64,000 bases of DNA, taken from NCBI GenBank assembly GCA_013112585.1, contig JABFGH010000001.1, forward strand, positions 124,001-188,000. Reading direction: 5' to 3'. The translations under genes were made by a program, and so were the position numbers. Under the pieces are notes generated by a model. It had not been told where the DNA came from, made no database searches, and worked only from the letters and a program-made list of their open reading frames with translations. Every line of letters starts with the position of its first letter. The first letter of the stretch is position 1. Shown here in pieces: positions 35,181 to 43,009 of the stretch. The stretch comes from Ignavibacteriota bacterium (lineage in GTDB: Bacteria; Bacteroidota; Ignavibacteria; Ignavibacteriales; Melioribacteraceae).

Positions 35181-35196
35181 TGGTCTGCTTATTGCA
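35181..35196 (+). promoter_or_regulatory. Sigma-54 (-24/-12) promoter of the NifX-like operon
   Basis: TGGTCTGCTTATTGCA: GG (35182-35183) and GC (35194-35195) are twelve bases apart, with TTGCA intact and TGGT in place of TGGC. The transcript would start near 35207, 80 bases upstream of the ATG at 35287. It follows a sigma-54 activator gene and an inverted repeat. Confidence 0.62.
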
Positions 35197-35286
35197 GCTT
35201 AATTAGCAGTTTACCGCAAATAGAGTAAAATGTGACTTAGTGCGGCGAAGCTGTAAAGAATCCCATCAACAAAATTTCCTTAAAAA

Positions 35287-35652
35287 ATGAGTGATAAAAA
35301 TATAATCAGTATCGTTATGCCGGTTTATGGTTCACGAATATCACCAAGACTTGACTGTGCAAATCATCTAAAAGTAACGTGGGTTGAAGACGGAACGATT
35401 AAAAAAAGCGAAACGGTAAATTTACTCTCCGGTAACCCGTTAGAAAAATTCAATATACTTACAAAGTTTAAACCTCACGTTCTTATCTGTGACGGAATAA
35501 CAAACATTTATAAAAATATTCTCGAAGAAAAAGAAATTGAAGTAATACCATGGATAACGGGGGAAACTGACGAAGTCCTTTCAAAGTATCTTTCCGGTAA
35601 TCTTAAAAAGCAGAACAAAAAGAGATCAGAGGCAGTACATCATCCGACGTAA
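35287..35652 (+). CDS. NifX/Orp-like FeMo-cofactor-family protein (1)
   Basis: 121 residues. It starts with VMPVYGSRISPRLDCANHL, which is the beta-strand and P-x-G-x-R-x-S-P loop typical of the dinitrogenase iron-molybdenum cofactor biosynthesis domain (NifX, NafY, C-terminal NifB, Orange protein). The remainder follows the alternating alpha/beta pattern (HVLICDGITNIYKNILEE). Such proteins bind Fe/Mo-S clusters. No nif structural genes are in the window. It is first in the operon behind the sigma-54 promoter. The C-terminal 20 residues are Lys/Arg-rich. Confidence 0.75.
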   Translation: MSDKNIISIVMPVYGSRISPRLDCANHLKVTWVEDGTIKKSETVNLLSGNPLEKFNILTKFKPHVLICDGITNIYKNILEEKEIEVIPWITGETDEVLSKYLSGNLKKQNKKRSEAVHHPT

Positions 35653-35699
35653 GTATAGTTGGAGAAGATAAATTATTAAGAAATGTCTGGAGGTAAAAA

Positions 35700-36374
35700 A
35701 TGGCATTCTATAAAAATCCCAGGTATGATCTTAAAAGGAAATACAAAGCAGCACTTGAAATCAGTATAATTCTATCGCTTGTTATAATAATACTTGCTTT
35801 CAAATACTTACCGAGATACAGTAAAGATCAAATAAAAAAGGAAGCTTCACAAGAACTGGTTCAAGTAGAAGATGTAGTTATGACAAAACAGGAAACACCT
35901 TTACCTCCGCCGCCTAAACCGGCAATACCAATAGAGGCGCCGATTGACGCAGTGTTAGAAGATATTGAATTTGAGGATACAGAATTGAACCTTGAAGAAA
36001 AAGTAACCACACTGCCTCCTCCGCCTCCGATTGAGAAAGATGAAGAAATTGAAGAGGAAGAACCGGTGTTTTTTATTGCAGTGGAAGAAATGCCTTCACC
36101 GATTGGAGGTATAGCTGCTATTCAGAAAAGTATTGTATATCCCGAAATAGCACGCAGGGCTGCTATTCAAGGGAGAGTATTTGTAAAAGCATACGTTGAT
36201 AAAAACGGCAAGGTTCATAAAGTAGAGATAATTAAAGGAATTGGCGGAGGATGCGACGAAGCAGCACTTGAAGCGGTTAAGAAGGTAAAATTTAACCCCG
36301 GTAAACAAAGAGGTAAGCCTGTGCCGGTTCAAGTGAGTATTCCTATCTTATTTAAGCTGAGAGAAAATACTTAA
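35700..36374 (+). CDS. tonB: TonB energy transducer protein
   Basis: 224 residues: short cytoplasmic N terminus, one membrane anchor (ALEISIILSLVIIILAFKYL), a periplasmic Pro/Glu-rich spacer with runs PLPPPPKP and LPPPPPIEK, and the C-terminal TonB domain (YPEIARRAAIQGRVFVKAYV ... ALEAVKKVKFNPGKQRGKPV). It transfers proton-motive energy from ExbBD to outer-membrane receptors. ExbB/ExbD are not in the window. Its place in a NifX-like operon is unusual, and it could serve the receptor at 11826. Strong GGAGG six bases before the ATG. Confidence 0.93.
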   Translation: MAFYKNPRYDLKRKYKAALEISIILSLVIIILAFKYLPRYSKDQIKKEASQELVQVEDVVMTKQETPLPPPPKPAIPIEAPIDAVLEDIEFEDTELNLEEKVTTLPPPPPIEKDEEIEEEEPVFFIAVEEMPSPIGGIAAIQKSIVYPEIARRAAIQGRVFVKAYVDKNGKVHKVEIIKGIGGGCDEAALEAVKKVKFNPGKQRGKPVPVQVSIPILFKLRENT

Positions 36375-36427
36375 CCAAATTAAATAGTCAGCTTGAATAA
36401 TAACTTCTATCCATAAGGAAAATATTG

Positions 36428-36721
36428 ATGGCATATATGATAACCGAACAATGTATTAATTGTTACGCATGCTGCGAAGACTGCCCGATGAATGCTATTA
36501 CTGCAGGTGATTATTATAAGTCATCCAAAATTAATCCCATGCTGTGCAATGAGTGTGAAGGTATTTTTGAATTTCAGGCCTGCTTGGAAGTTTGCCCCAT
36601 CAATGCAATTGTTCCCAATCCTGTATTAATCGAAACTAAATATGACCTCTATAAAAAAGGAAAGAATATAAGTGAAAAGATTTTCCATTATAACGATAGC
36701 AGAAAAAATATTGAGGTATAA
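36428..36721 (+). CDS. Small 2[4Fe-4S] ferredoxin
   Basis: 97 residues with two clusters: CINCYACCEDCP and CNECEGIFEFQACLEVCP. The long insertion between second and third Cys of the second site is as in YfhL-type ferredoxins. Start at ATG 36428, with AAGGAA upstream, rather than TTG 36425. It may supply electrons to the radical SAM enzyme at 39251 or to cofactor assembly in the same operon. Confidence 0.85.
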   Translation: MAYMITEQCINCYACCEDCPMNAITAGDYYKSSKINPMLCNECEGIFEFQACLEVCPINAIVPNPVLIETKYDLYKKGKNISEKIFHYNDSRKNIEV

Positions 36722-36911
36722 AAATAAATGATAAATCTATTCTTCCGGAAACCGGTGATTAAATAATTACATTGACTCAATAACTTAAGTCCGGTATGGC
36801 GGAATTGATATTGAAAGTAGTCGATAGAATTAATAAGATTTTGACTTCACGTTTTCAAATAGAAAATAATCTACTGTATAGTAATGGGGAGGCAATTTAT
36901 TAGGTGTTGTT

Positions 36912-37130
36912 ATGAAGAGAGGAACAAAATATAGATGTATTTACTGCAGTAACGAAATTGATTTAACGAATATTAAAACCAAGGCAGTTCTATGCCCTAA
37001 TTGTAATAAACGGCAGACTATTAGTGTGCAATTGACTTATTCTACTGACTACAAATTTATTGTACCGTGGGTTATTACTGAAATTAATCTAAGTAAAAAA
37101 AATCAGACCAAATTAAATACTAAATCTTAA
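36912..37130 (+). CDS. Small zinc-ribbon protein
   Basis: 72 residues with CIYCSNE and CPNCNK knuckles spaced about 20 residues apart, forming a rubredoxin-like zinc ribbon. The C-terminal part is basic. No known family recognised. It lies 190 bases after the ferredoxin gene and 36 bases before a membrane protein gene, all in one direction. GGGGAGG at about 36887 is too far away to be its ribosome site; the start is supported by the frame only. Confidence 0.6.
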   Translation: MKRGTKYRCIYCSNEIDLTNIKTKAVLCPNCNKRQTISVQLTYSTDYKFIVPWVITEINLSKKNQTKLNTKS

Positions 37131-37165
37131 TAAATATTTAACCAATTTAATTGATAAGGAATCTA

Positions 37166-37588
37166 ATGAAAAAAAACGGACAACCTTCATGGAGTAATAT
37201 TTTAAGAATATTTTTACAATTAGTTGCAGTTCATTCATTTGTTGTTGGTGTTGGGCTTATAATTATGCCCACTAATCTGCTGGATTATTTAGGTTTCCAC
37301 GGATGTACCGAAAGGTTCTTTCCAACACAAGGGGGGGTATTTCATATAGTGATGGCAATTGGGTATTTAATGGCTGCATCTAAATCAAATAAATATGAAT
37401 GCATGATTATATTTTCAATTATTGTAAAGATGTGTGCTACGCTATTTCTTTTAACCTATTATATTTTTGTTGCACAGACCTTGATGATATTATTTTCAGG
37501 AATTACAGATTGTATTATGGGAATAATTATTTGGCAGCTTTACAGTAAAACTAAATACACAAAGGAAAATAATTTAAATGAAGAATAA
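37166..37588 (+). CDS. Four-helix membrane protein, function unknown
   Basis: 140 residues from ATG 37166 (AAGGAA upstream; the TTG at 37151 is unlikely). Four hydrophobic segments (about 15-35, 60-75, 80-100, 105-125), like DUF4345-type small membrane proteins. A loop holds two Cys/His residues (FHGCTERFF). It overlaps the epimerase gene start by eleven bases, so the two are coupled in translation. I cannot assign a function. Confidence 0.65.
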   Translation: MKKNGQPSWSNILRIFLQLVAVHSFVVGVGLIIMPTNLLDYLGFHGCTERFFPTQGGVFHIVMAIGYLMAASKSNKYECMIIFSIIVKMCATLFLLTYYIFVAQTLMILFSGITDCIMGIIIWQLYSKTKYTKENNLNEE

Positions 37589-39227
37589 GAAACCCTCAAT
37601 AATTATAACCGGTGCCTCCGGATTTATAGGCAAGTATATATTAGAATATCTGATTAAAGATTATCAAGTATTTGCAATTGCCCGTAGATCAAGAAAGCTT
37701 TCAAATGTTCCTTATCATAAAAATCTGCATTGGCTGCAATGTGATATTGCAAACAAAAAAACATTAACCGATGTAAAAAATTATATCATTGAAAATGGCG
37801 GGGCAGATTATATAATCCATTTGGCGGCTTATTATGATTTTACTTATACGGATAACCCGGAATACCAGAGAACAAATATTGATGGAACCGAAAACATTTT
37901 AAATATTGCAACAGAATTAAATGTTAAACGTTTTATTTTTGCCGGTTCACTTGCAGCTTGTAATTTTCCTGAAAAAAATAAAGTAATAACAGAACAAGCG
38001 CCGCTTGACGCTGATTATGCATATGCATGGAGTAAGCGAAAAGGGGAGGAACTGGTGAAAGAATATTCAAACAAGTTTCCATGTTCAATAATCCGGTTTG
38101 CAGCGGTATTTAGTGATTGGTGCGAGTATGCTCCGCTTTATAAATTTTTAACAAGCTGGCTATCTAATAAGTATTATTCACGTATTCTTGCAGGTAATGG
38201 CGAGTCAGCTATTCCATACATTCATGTGCATGATTTACTTTTACTGGTTAAAAAGATTATTAGTAAAACAGATAAACTTTTACCCTTTGATGTTTACAAT
38301 GCAAGTCCGGATGGGTCAACTTCACACCACGAACTATTCAAATTTGCCACAAGATACTTTTTAGGTGAATCGATCAAACCAATATTTTTACCTAAACTTT
38401 TAGCATACCCGGCTTTAATGTTTAGAATACTCTTAATGAAATTTCGTCTTACATCGGAAGAATACTTTGAGCGGTTATGGATGATTAAATATATTGGACT
38501 AAAGCTGAATGTTGATTCCTCATACACCAGGGAAACACTTGATTGGGAGCCAACCCCGCGCTATCACATTATGCGCCGATTACTTTTTCTTTTAGAAAAA
38601 ATGAAAAGTCACCCCGTTGAATGGAATGTTAAAAATGAGGCAGCGTTAAAGCGAGTAACAAGAAGATCAAACCTGCTGATTTATGAAGCGATGATAGAGG
38701 AGAAAGAAAATTTGTTAAAACAAATAAACATTAATATTCTATTAACAGACTCCAAAGTAAGTTTCAGCAGATATAAACTAATGGATTCAAATGAATTTAT
38801 GTGTTACATGAGCACACTTTATCATCTTTTAATGGCAGTTGTTAGAAGCGGCGATAGAAGTTTAATGCTTAAATACATTGATGATATTGCACTAAAGAGA
38901 TTTGCAGAAGGTTTTGAGCCGAAAGAAATTTGCGATACTCTCTCAGTTTTTCGAGATGTAATTCTTAAAAATTTTATTAGCAAAAAATCTATGAGCGAAA
39001 TTAAACAAGAGCTTTACGACTACATAGGCTTAACAATACAAATGGCACAAGATGAAGTTGAAGACCTTTACGATAATCTGATTCATAAGATGCCGAAGAA
39101 TAAATTTTCTGAATCATCACTTTTACCCGATTGTAATGAACTGCAGAAAATGATTAAACAGTTAAGTGCGTTTTATCAAATTGCACCGGAAGAAATAGGA
39201 AGTAAGAAGGATTTGATAACAGAGTAA
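37578..39227 (+). CDS. NAD-dependent epimerase fused to a helical C-terminal domain
   Basis: 549 residues. Residues 1-330 are an extended short-chain dehydrogenase/epimerase: NAD motif GASGFIGKYI near 12-21, and catalytic YAWSKRKGEE (Tyr-x3-Lys) near 150. The rest (about 355-540) is an all-helical domain with no enzyme motif, including LKYIDDIALKRFAEGF and a run of acidic helices, similar in look to the N-terminal RsbRD-type sensor/regulatory domains. This is longer than ordinary epimerases (about 310-340). I infer a regulatory or scaffold role for the extra domain. Substrate unknown. Confidence 0.75.
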   Translation: MKNKKPSIIITGASGFIGKYILEYLIKDYQVFAIARRSRKLSNVPYHKNLHWLQCDIANKKTLTDVKNYIIENGGADYIIHLAAYYDFTYTDNPEYQRTNIDGTENILNIATELNVKRFIFAGSLAACNFPEKNKVITEQAPLDADYAYAWSKRKGEELVKEYSNKFPCSIIRFAAVFSDWCEYAPLYKFLTSWLSNKYYSRILAGNGESAIPYIHVHDLLLLVKKIISKTDKLLPFDVYNASPDGSTSHHELFKFATRYFLGESIKPIFLPKLLAYPALMFRILLMKFRLTSEEYFERLWMIKYIGLKLNVDSSYTRETLDWEPTPRYHIMRRLLFLLEKMKSHPVEWNVKNEAALKRVTRRSNLLIYEAMIEEKENLLKQININILLTDSKVSFSRYKLMDSNEFMCYMSTLYHLLMAVVRSGDRSLMLKYIDDIALKRFAEGFEPKEICDTLSVFRDVILKNFISKKSMSEIKQELYDYIGLTIQMAQDEVEDLYDNLIHKMPKNKFSESSLLPDCNELQKMIKQLSAFYQIAPEEIGSKKDLITE

Positions 39228-39250
39228 TCATAATTACCCCTAACATATTT

Positions 39251-40195
39251 ATGAATAATTTAAAACATATATTTGGTCCGGTTCCCTCAAGAAGACTTGG
39301 TATATCATTGGGCATTGATCTCGTACCGCATAAAGTTTGTACCCTTAATTGCGTTTATTGCGAAGTTGGTGCTACAACAAAACTAACTATCGATAGAGAT
39401 GAATATGTTAGTTACAAAGATGTTTTAAACGAGATTGAATTAAAGCTGAGCGATTTACCAAAATTAGATTATATCACATTCTCGGGTGCAGGCGAACCAA
39501 CTCTTAACAGCAGGATCGGTGACATAATCAATTATATAAAAAATAATTATCCGCAATATAAACTTGCTCTGCTAACAAATGGTACACTCTTTTATGATAA
39601 GGAAGTTAGAAGTGATTGCCTAAAATCCGATTTGATAATTCCTTCCTTAGATGCCGTTACAGACAGAACTTTCAGGCTAATTAATCGTCCCTATCATTCA
39701 TTGAAAAATGAAAAGATAATTGATGGATTAGTTAAACTTAGAAGTGAATTTAAAAATCAAATTTGGCTTGAAGTATTTATAATTCCGGGTATGAATGATA
39801 ACGAAGAAGAACTGAATTTACTTAAAAAAAATATAATGAATATCCAACCTGATAAAGTCCAATTAAATTCATTAGATAGACCCGGAGTTGAAGAATGGGT
39901 GCAGAGTGTGGACGCAGTTAAAATGGAAGAGATAAAAAATAAACTTAAACCTTTGCCGGTTGAAATAATTTTTAGAAACAAAAATTCTAAAAGAAATACT
40001 GCGTATCAAAAAGAAAAAGAATCTTTAATAATTTCTACGATAAGAAGAAGACCTTGTTCACTGAACGACTTGCGCAGTATTACCGGATTGAAAATAAATG
40101 AAATAAATAAATATTTAAAACCCCTAATGAATAACAATACAGTTTTAACAAAGCGAATCAATAATGAGTTGTTTTATAGTGCAGTCATAAAATAA
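39251..40195 (+). CDS. Radical SAM protein with C-terminal winged-helix
   Basis: 314 residues. N terminus FGPVPSRRLGISLGIDL followed by the radical SAM motif CTLNCVYCEVG (Cys near 31, 35, 38) and GAGEPTLN. This FGPVPSRRLG family is often found next to NifX/Orp-like and Mrp genes. The last 70 residues (RRRPCSLNDLRSITGLKINE...) look like a winged helix. It probably carries out an unknown modification or cofactor-building step with the neighbouring NifX-like proteins and ferredoxin. Confidence 0.85.
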   Translation: MNNLKHIFGPVPSRRLGISLGIDLVPHKVCTLNCVYCEVGATTKLTIDRDEYVSYKDVLNEIELKLSDLPKLDYITFSGAGEPTLNSRIGDIINYIKNNYPQYKLALLTNGTLFYDKEVRSDCLKSDLIIPSLDAVTDRTFRLINRPYHSLKNEKIIDGLVKLRSEFKNQIWLEVFIIPGMNDNEEELNLLKKNIMNIQPDKVQLNSLDRPGVEEWVQSVDAVKMEEIKNKLKPLPVEIIFRNKNSKRNTAYQKEKESLIISTIRRRPCSLNDLRSITGLKINEINKYLKPLMNNNTVLTKRINNELFYSAVIK

Positions 40196-40223
40196 TATTT
40201 CAGATTATTATGAGGTGATGAAA

Positions 40224-40634
40224 ATGAAAATTGCAGTTTCCACAGACGATTACATAACAGTTTGCGGGCATGTTGGAAGGTGTAAAGGTTTTATGATATA
40301 TGAAATGGAAAACGGAAAGATACTGAGGGTTAAAAAAAGAGAAAATAGTTTTACCGGCAGAATTGGTAAAAGAAGACGCAATAAAGTTCACTCAACAAAT
40401 ACTCATACCAGCCATCATGATAATTCAAAAGTAAGATTTAAGAACCATGGGTACGCGCCATTAGCTGCAGGGTTAAATGATTGTGATATACTTATATCCC
40501 TTGGAACCGGATGGGACATGCTTGAAGACTTAAAGCAGGAAGGAATAAAACATATTGTAAGTGTGGAAAAATATATTGAAGATGCAGTTGAAGCTGTAAT
40601 TAAAAACCAAAGAACATTAGAGAGAAAACAATGA
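40224..40634 (+). CDS. NifX/Orp-like FeMo-cofactor-family protein (2)
   Basis: 136 residues from ATG 40224, eight bases after GAGG; ATG 40218 and GTG 40215 are alternatives. MKIAVSTDDYITVCGHVGRC at the start, and NDCDILISLGTGWDMLEDLK later, are the NifX-family signatures. A His-rich insertion (HSTNTHTSHHDNSK) around residue 60 may bind metal. The stop overlaps the next zinc-ribbon gene start by four bases. Confidence 0.82.
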   Translation: MKIAVSTDDYITVCGHVGRCKGFMIYEMENGKILRVKKRENSFTGRIGKRRRNKVHSTNTHTSHHDNSKVRFKNHGYAPLAAGLNDCDILISLGTGWDMLEDLKQEGIKHIVSVEKYIEDAVEAVIKNQRTLERKQ

Positions 40635-40816
40635 ATAATAAAAGTAGAATGGGACCAGCCGGAAACTGTATATGTCCAAAATGCGGAGAACAATTTTCGC
40701 ACCGCCGGAGTGTACCTTGTAATGAAGAAAAGTGCCCGAAGTGCGGTGCTAAAATGCTGCGTGAAGATTCATACCACCATGAATTATTGAAGGAAAAAAA
40801 TAAACCAATTAAATAA
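40631..40816 (+). CDS. Small two-knuckle zinc-ribbon protein
   Basis: 61 residues: MGPAGNCICPKCGEQFSHRR ... CNEEKCPKCGAKMLRED. Proteins of this form (GPxGxCxCPxCG, HRRxxPC) are often encoded directly after NifX-like genes. It overlaps the NifX-like gene by four bases, so the pair is co-translated. Possibly a metal- or cluster-binding helper. Confidence 0.75.
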   Translation: MNNKSRMGPAGNCICPKCGEQFSHRRSVPCNEEKCPKCGAKMLREDSYHHELLKEKNKPIK

Positions 40817-40887
40817 ATATTTTATCGTTTTCCCGTTGTGATTTTGTTGTACTGATGATACGAAATTATTGGAGAGGAGGCGAGTGT

Positions 40888-41115
40888 ATGACTAATGATA
40901 ATAACTTAAATGAGATATTAAACGAGATTTTACTTTTTGATAATGAAATTGAAAAACTAAATATTAAAATCAGATCGGAGTTATTGTCCAAAAATAAAAT
41001 TGATTCACAATTATATTTCAAGAATTTGAATGAAATTATTAAAGAGTACGAATCTTCATTAAACAATATCAATAACTATCCAATAACAAATCTATCCAAT
41101 AATGATATCCATTAG
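40888..41115 (+). CDS. Small coiled-coil protein, unknown
   Basis: 75 residues from ATG 40888, chosen because GGAGAGGAGG ends seven bases upstream; this is the strongest ribosome site in the region. The protein is Asn/Leu/Ile/Glu-rich and mostly one or two long helices. No family recognised. It may be the end of the NifX-like operon. Confidence 0.5.
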   Translation: MTNDNNLNEILNEILLFDNEIEKLNIKIRSELLSKNKIDSQLYFKNLNEIIKEYESSLNNINNYPITNLSNNDIH

Positions 41116-41256
41116 ACTAATTAAGGATATTTCATTTGTAACTATCGTTATTTAAATAAACCACCTTAGTTTTATTAGATGATTTTAATATAAAGAATTG
41201 GGTCTTGAATTGGTTATTTAATTCCACAACTTACATAAATAAAACCGGAGAATGTC

Positions 41257-41460
41257 ATGCAGCACTTTTGTTATCACATAATATCAGATCATCGTAATCA
41301 ATATGAAACAACTCTTGAAGACGCAAAAAAACTTGTAGCTAAATGGAAGAAAGAAGGGGATTCAGATTTTCGTGTTTATCTTATAACGACTGAAGATAAA
41401 GAAGATGCAATTCTTATTGATGAAGTTACTGTTCCTATTGAGGAGATTTATAATAATTAA
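41257..41460 (+). CDS. Small conserved-looking protein, unknown
   Basis: 67 residues with mixed alpha/beta pattern (MQHFCYHIISDHRNQYETTL, then EDAKKLVAKWKKEGDSDFRV). CCGGAGAA lies eight bases before the ATG. No family recognised. An intrinsic terminator follows at 41527, so this is the last gene before the YgeY operon. Confidence 0.55.
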   Translation: MQHFCYHIISDHRNQYETTLEDAKKLVAKWKKEGDSDFRVYLITTEDKEDAILIDEVTVPIEEIYNN

Positions 41461-41526
41461 TTTATTGCGTTAATTTTAGCCGGCGTTTAAAGAGTAAATC
41501 AGTATCGGATTAATCAAAAAATATTT

Positions 41527-41560
41527 GGGAGTGTTAGATGCGTCTAATTCTCCCTTTTTT
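41527..41560 (+). terminator. Intrinsic terminator
   Basis: GGGAG (41527-41531) pairs with CTCCC (41550-41554), with an inner stem TTAGA/TCTAA, followed by TTTTTTATTTT. It separates the NifX-like region from the ygeY operon. Confidence 0.88.
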
Positions 41561-41640
41561 ATTTTAAAGGTATAGTGAAGTAAGTCCTTGCCTCAAACCA
41601 CTTAAAAGACTTTACTGTATTTAATATCCAATTATTTTAT

Positions 41641-41648
41641 TAAATTTG
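41641..41648 (+). promoter_or_regulatory. Possible -7 element of the ygeY operon
   Basis: TAAATTTG fits the Bacteroidota -7 consensus TAnnTTTG and lies 37 bases before the ygeY ATG. A -33 TTTG at the right distance is not clear, so this is only a candidate. Confidence 0.35.
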
Positions 41649-41685
41649 TAAAAACAAAAAATTAATTTTTACGGGTAGATAGGAA

Positions 41686-42870
41686 ATGAAAAATAATGTA
41701 TTTCTCGAAAAGGCAATTCAGTACAGCGATTACACAGCACAAAATTTATCAAAATTAATTCAGATAAAATCACTATCAACAGAAGAAAGAGATGCAGCAA
41801 ATGCAATTGTTAAGATGATGAATGAGGCAGGCTTTGATGAGGCGAGAATTGACGGACTCGGGAATGTAATTGGCAGGATAGGAAACGGGAAAAAGGTTAT
41901 AGCTATTGACGGACACATAGACACGGTAGATTTGGGTAATTTGGACAATTGGGATTTCGATCCACTGGGCGGTGAAATTAAAGACGGCTATGTTCACGGC
42001 AGGGGAACGGTCGATCAGAAAAGCGGGGTTGCTGCTTTTATTACAGCAGGCAGAATGATTAAAGAATTAGGAATTGAAAATGATGTAACAATTTATTTTA
42101 CCGGAACAGTTATGGAAGAAGACTGCGATGGTTTATGCTGGAACTATATTGTAAACGAAGAAAAAATTAAACCCGATTGTGTGATTGTTACAGAACCTAC
42201 TAACCTCAATATTTATAGGGGTCACAGAGGACGCATGGAAATGAAAGTATTTTTTTATGGTGTCTCCTCGCACGGTTCCGCTCCCGAACGCGGAAAGAAC
42301 GCAATCTATATGGCATCCAAGGCAGCATTGGAAATTGAAAAACTCAATAAGCGATTAATGGTTGATGATTTTCTCGGCAAAGGTACAATTACCGTTACAG
42401 AAATTAAATCAAGCAGCCCGTCTCTTTGCGCAGTTTCTGATTATGCTGAAATGCACTTGGATAGAAGACTAACCTGGGGCGAAGATAAAGAACTTGCTTT
42501 GAATCAGATTAAAGAAATTGTAAAAGAGATGAATGCAAAAGTTGAAATTGTAAACTATAAACAAAAAGGGTTTACCGGATTGGAATATGGAATGGAAAGT
42601 TATTTCCCGACTTGGAAATTGGATGAAGATCATGAAGTTATTCAAACAGGAATAAAATCTTACAAAGAGATATTTAATGAAGAACCCCTCGTTGATAAAT
42701 GGACATTCTCTACAAACGGAGTTACAATACGGGGCATTCATGGAATACCTGTAATCGGATTCGGACCCGGTAATGAAGTTTTAGCACATGCACCAAATGA
42801 AAAGGTACCGATAGACCATCTGGTTAAAGCAAGTGCTTTCTATGCAGCTTTTTGCAGTAATTATAAATAA
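41686..42870 (+). CDS. ygeY: YgeY-like M20-family hydrolase
   Basis: 394 residues. M20 peptidase fold with the metal residues His77 and Asp79 (IDGHIDTVDLGN), Asp110 in GRGTVDQKSG, and the Glu pair at 144-145 (VMEEDCDG). YgeY is the 'selenium metabolism-linked' member of the family and is one of the genes connected with anaerobic uric acid/purine breakdown, likely hydrolysing an N-carbamoyl or amide intermediate. It is first in an operon-like run with ygeW, a PLP enzyme and xdh genes. Confidence 0.9.
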   Translation: MKNNVFLEKAIQYSDYTAQNLSKLIQIKSLSTEERDAANAIVKMMNEAGFDEARIDGLGNVIGRIGNGKKVIAIDGHIDTVDLGNLDNWDFDPLGGEIKDGYVHGRGTVDQKSGVAAFITAGRMIKELGIENDVTIYFTGTVMEEDCDGLCWNYIVNEEKIKPDCVIVTEPTNLNIYRGHRGRMEMKVFFYGVSSHGSAPERGKNAIYMASKAALEIEKLNKRLMVDDFLGKGTITVTEIKSSSPSLCAVSDYAEMHLDRRLTWGEDKELALNQIKEIVKEMNAKVEIVNYKQKGFTGLEYGMESYFPTWKLDEDHEVIQTGIKSYKEIFNEEPLVDKWTFSTNGVTIRGIHGIPVIGFGPGNEVLAHAPNEKVPIDHLVKASAFYAAFCSNYK

Positions 42871-42887
42871 AGTATATTCAAGGATAA

Positions 42888-42973
42888 TGGAACACTGATA
42901 GCTCAGATACTACAGATTATCGCTGATAAAAATCTGTGTTAATCTGTTTGATCTGTGCTTTCTGCGTCCTATT
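42888..42973. repeat. Dispersed inverted repeat, family 2 (copy 2)
   Basis: The 139-base gap between ygeY and ygeW holds a sequence with ACAGATTATCGCTGAT, ATCTGTGTTAATCTG and TCTGCGTCCTATT. It shares words and hairpin design with 10557-10650. Confidence 0.6.
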
Positions 42974-43009
42974 AAAAATATTTCGCAAGGATAAAAAAAT
43001 AGGTGAATT

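Noticed and set aside
36721..36911. Sigma-54 promoter before the zinc-ribbon gene at 36912
   Set aside because: TGGCGGAATTGATATTG near 36796 has a TGGC but lacks GC at the -12 position and correct spacing.
35287..41115. Nitrogenase (nif) cluster
   Set aside because: NifX-like proteins, ferredoxin and a radical SAM enzyme are present, but no nifHDK, nifE, nifN or NifB is seen; the radical SAM protein is not NifB.
41195..41215. Sigma-54 promoter before the gene at 41257
   Set aside because: TGGGTCTTGAATTGGT has correct GG spacing but GG rather than the invariant GC at -12.
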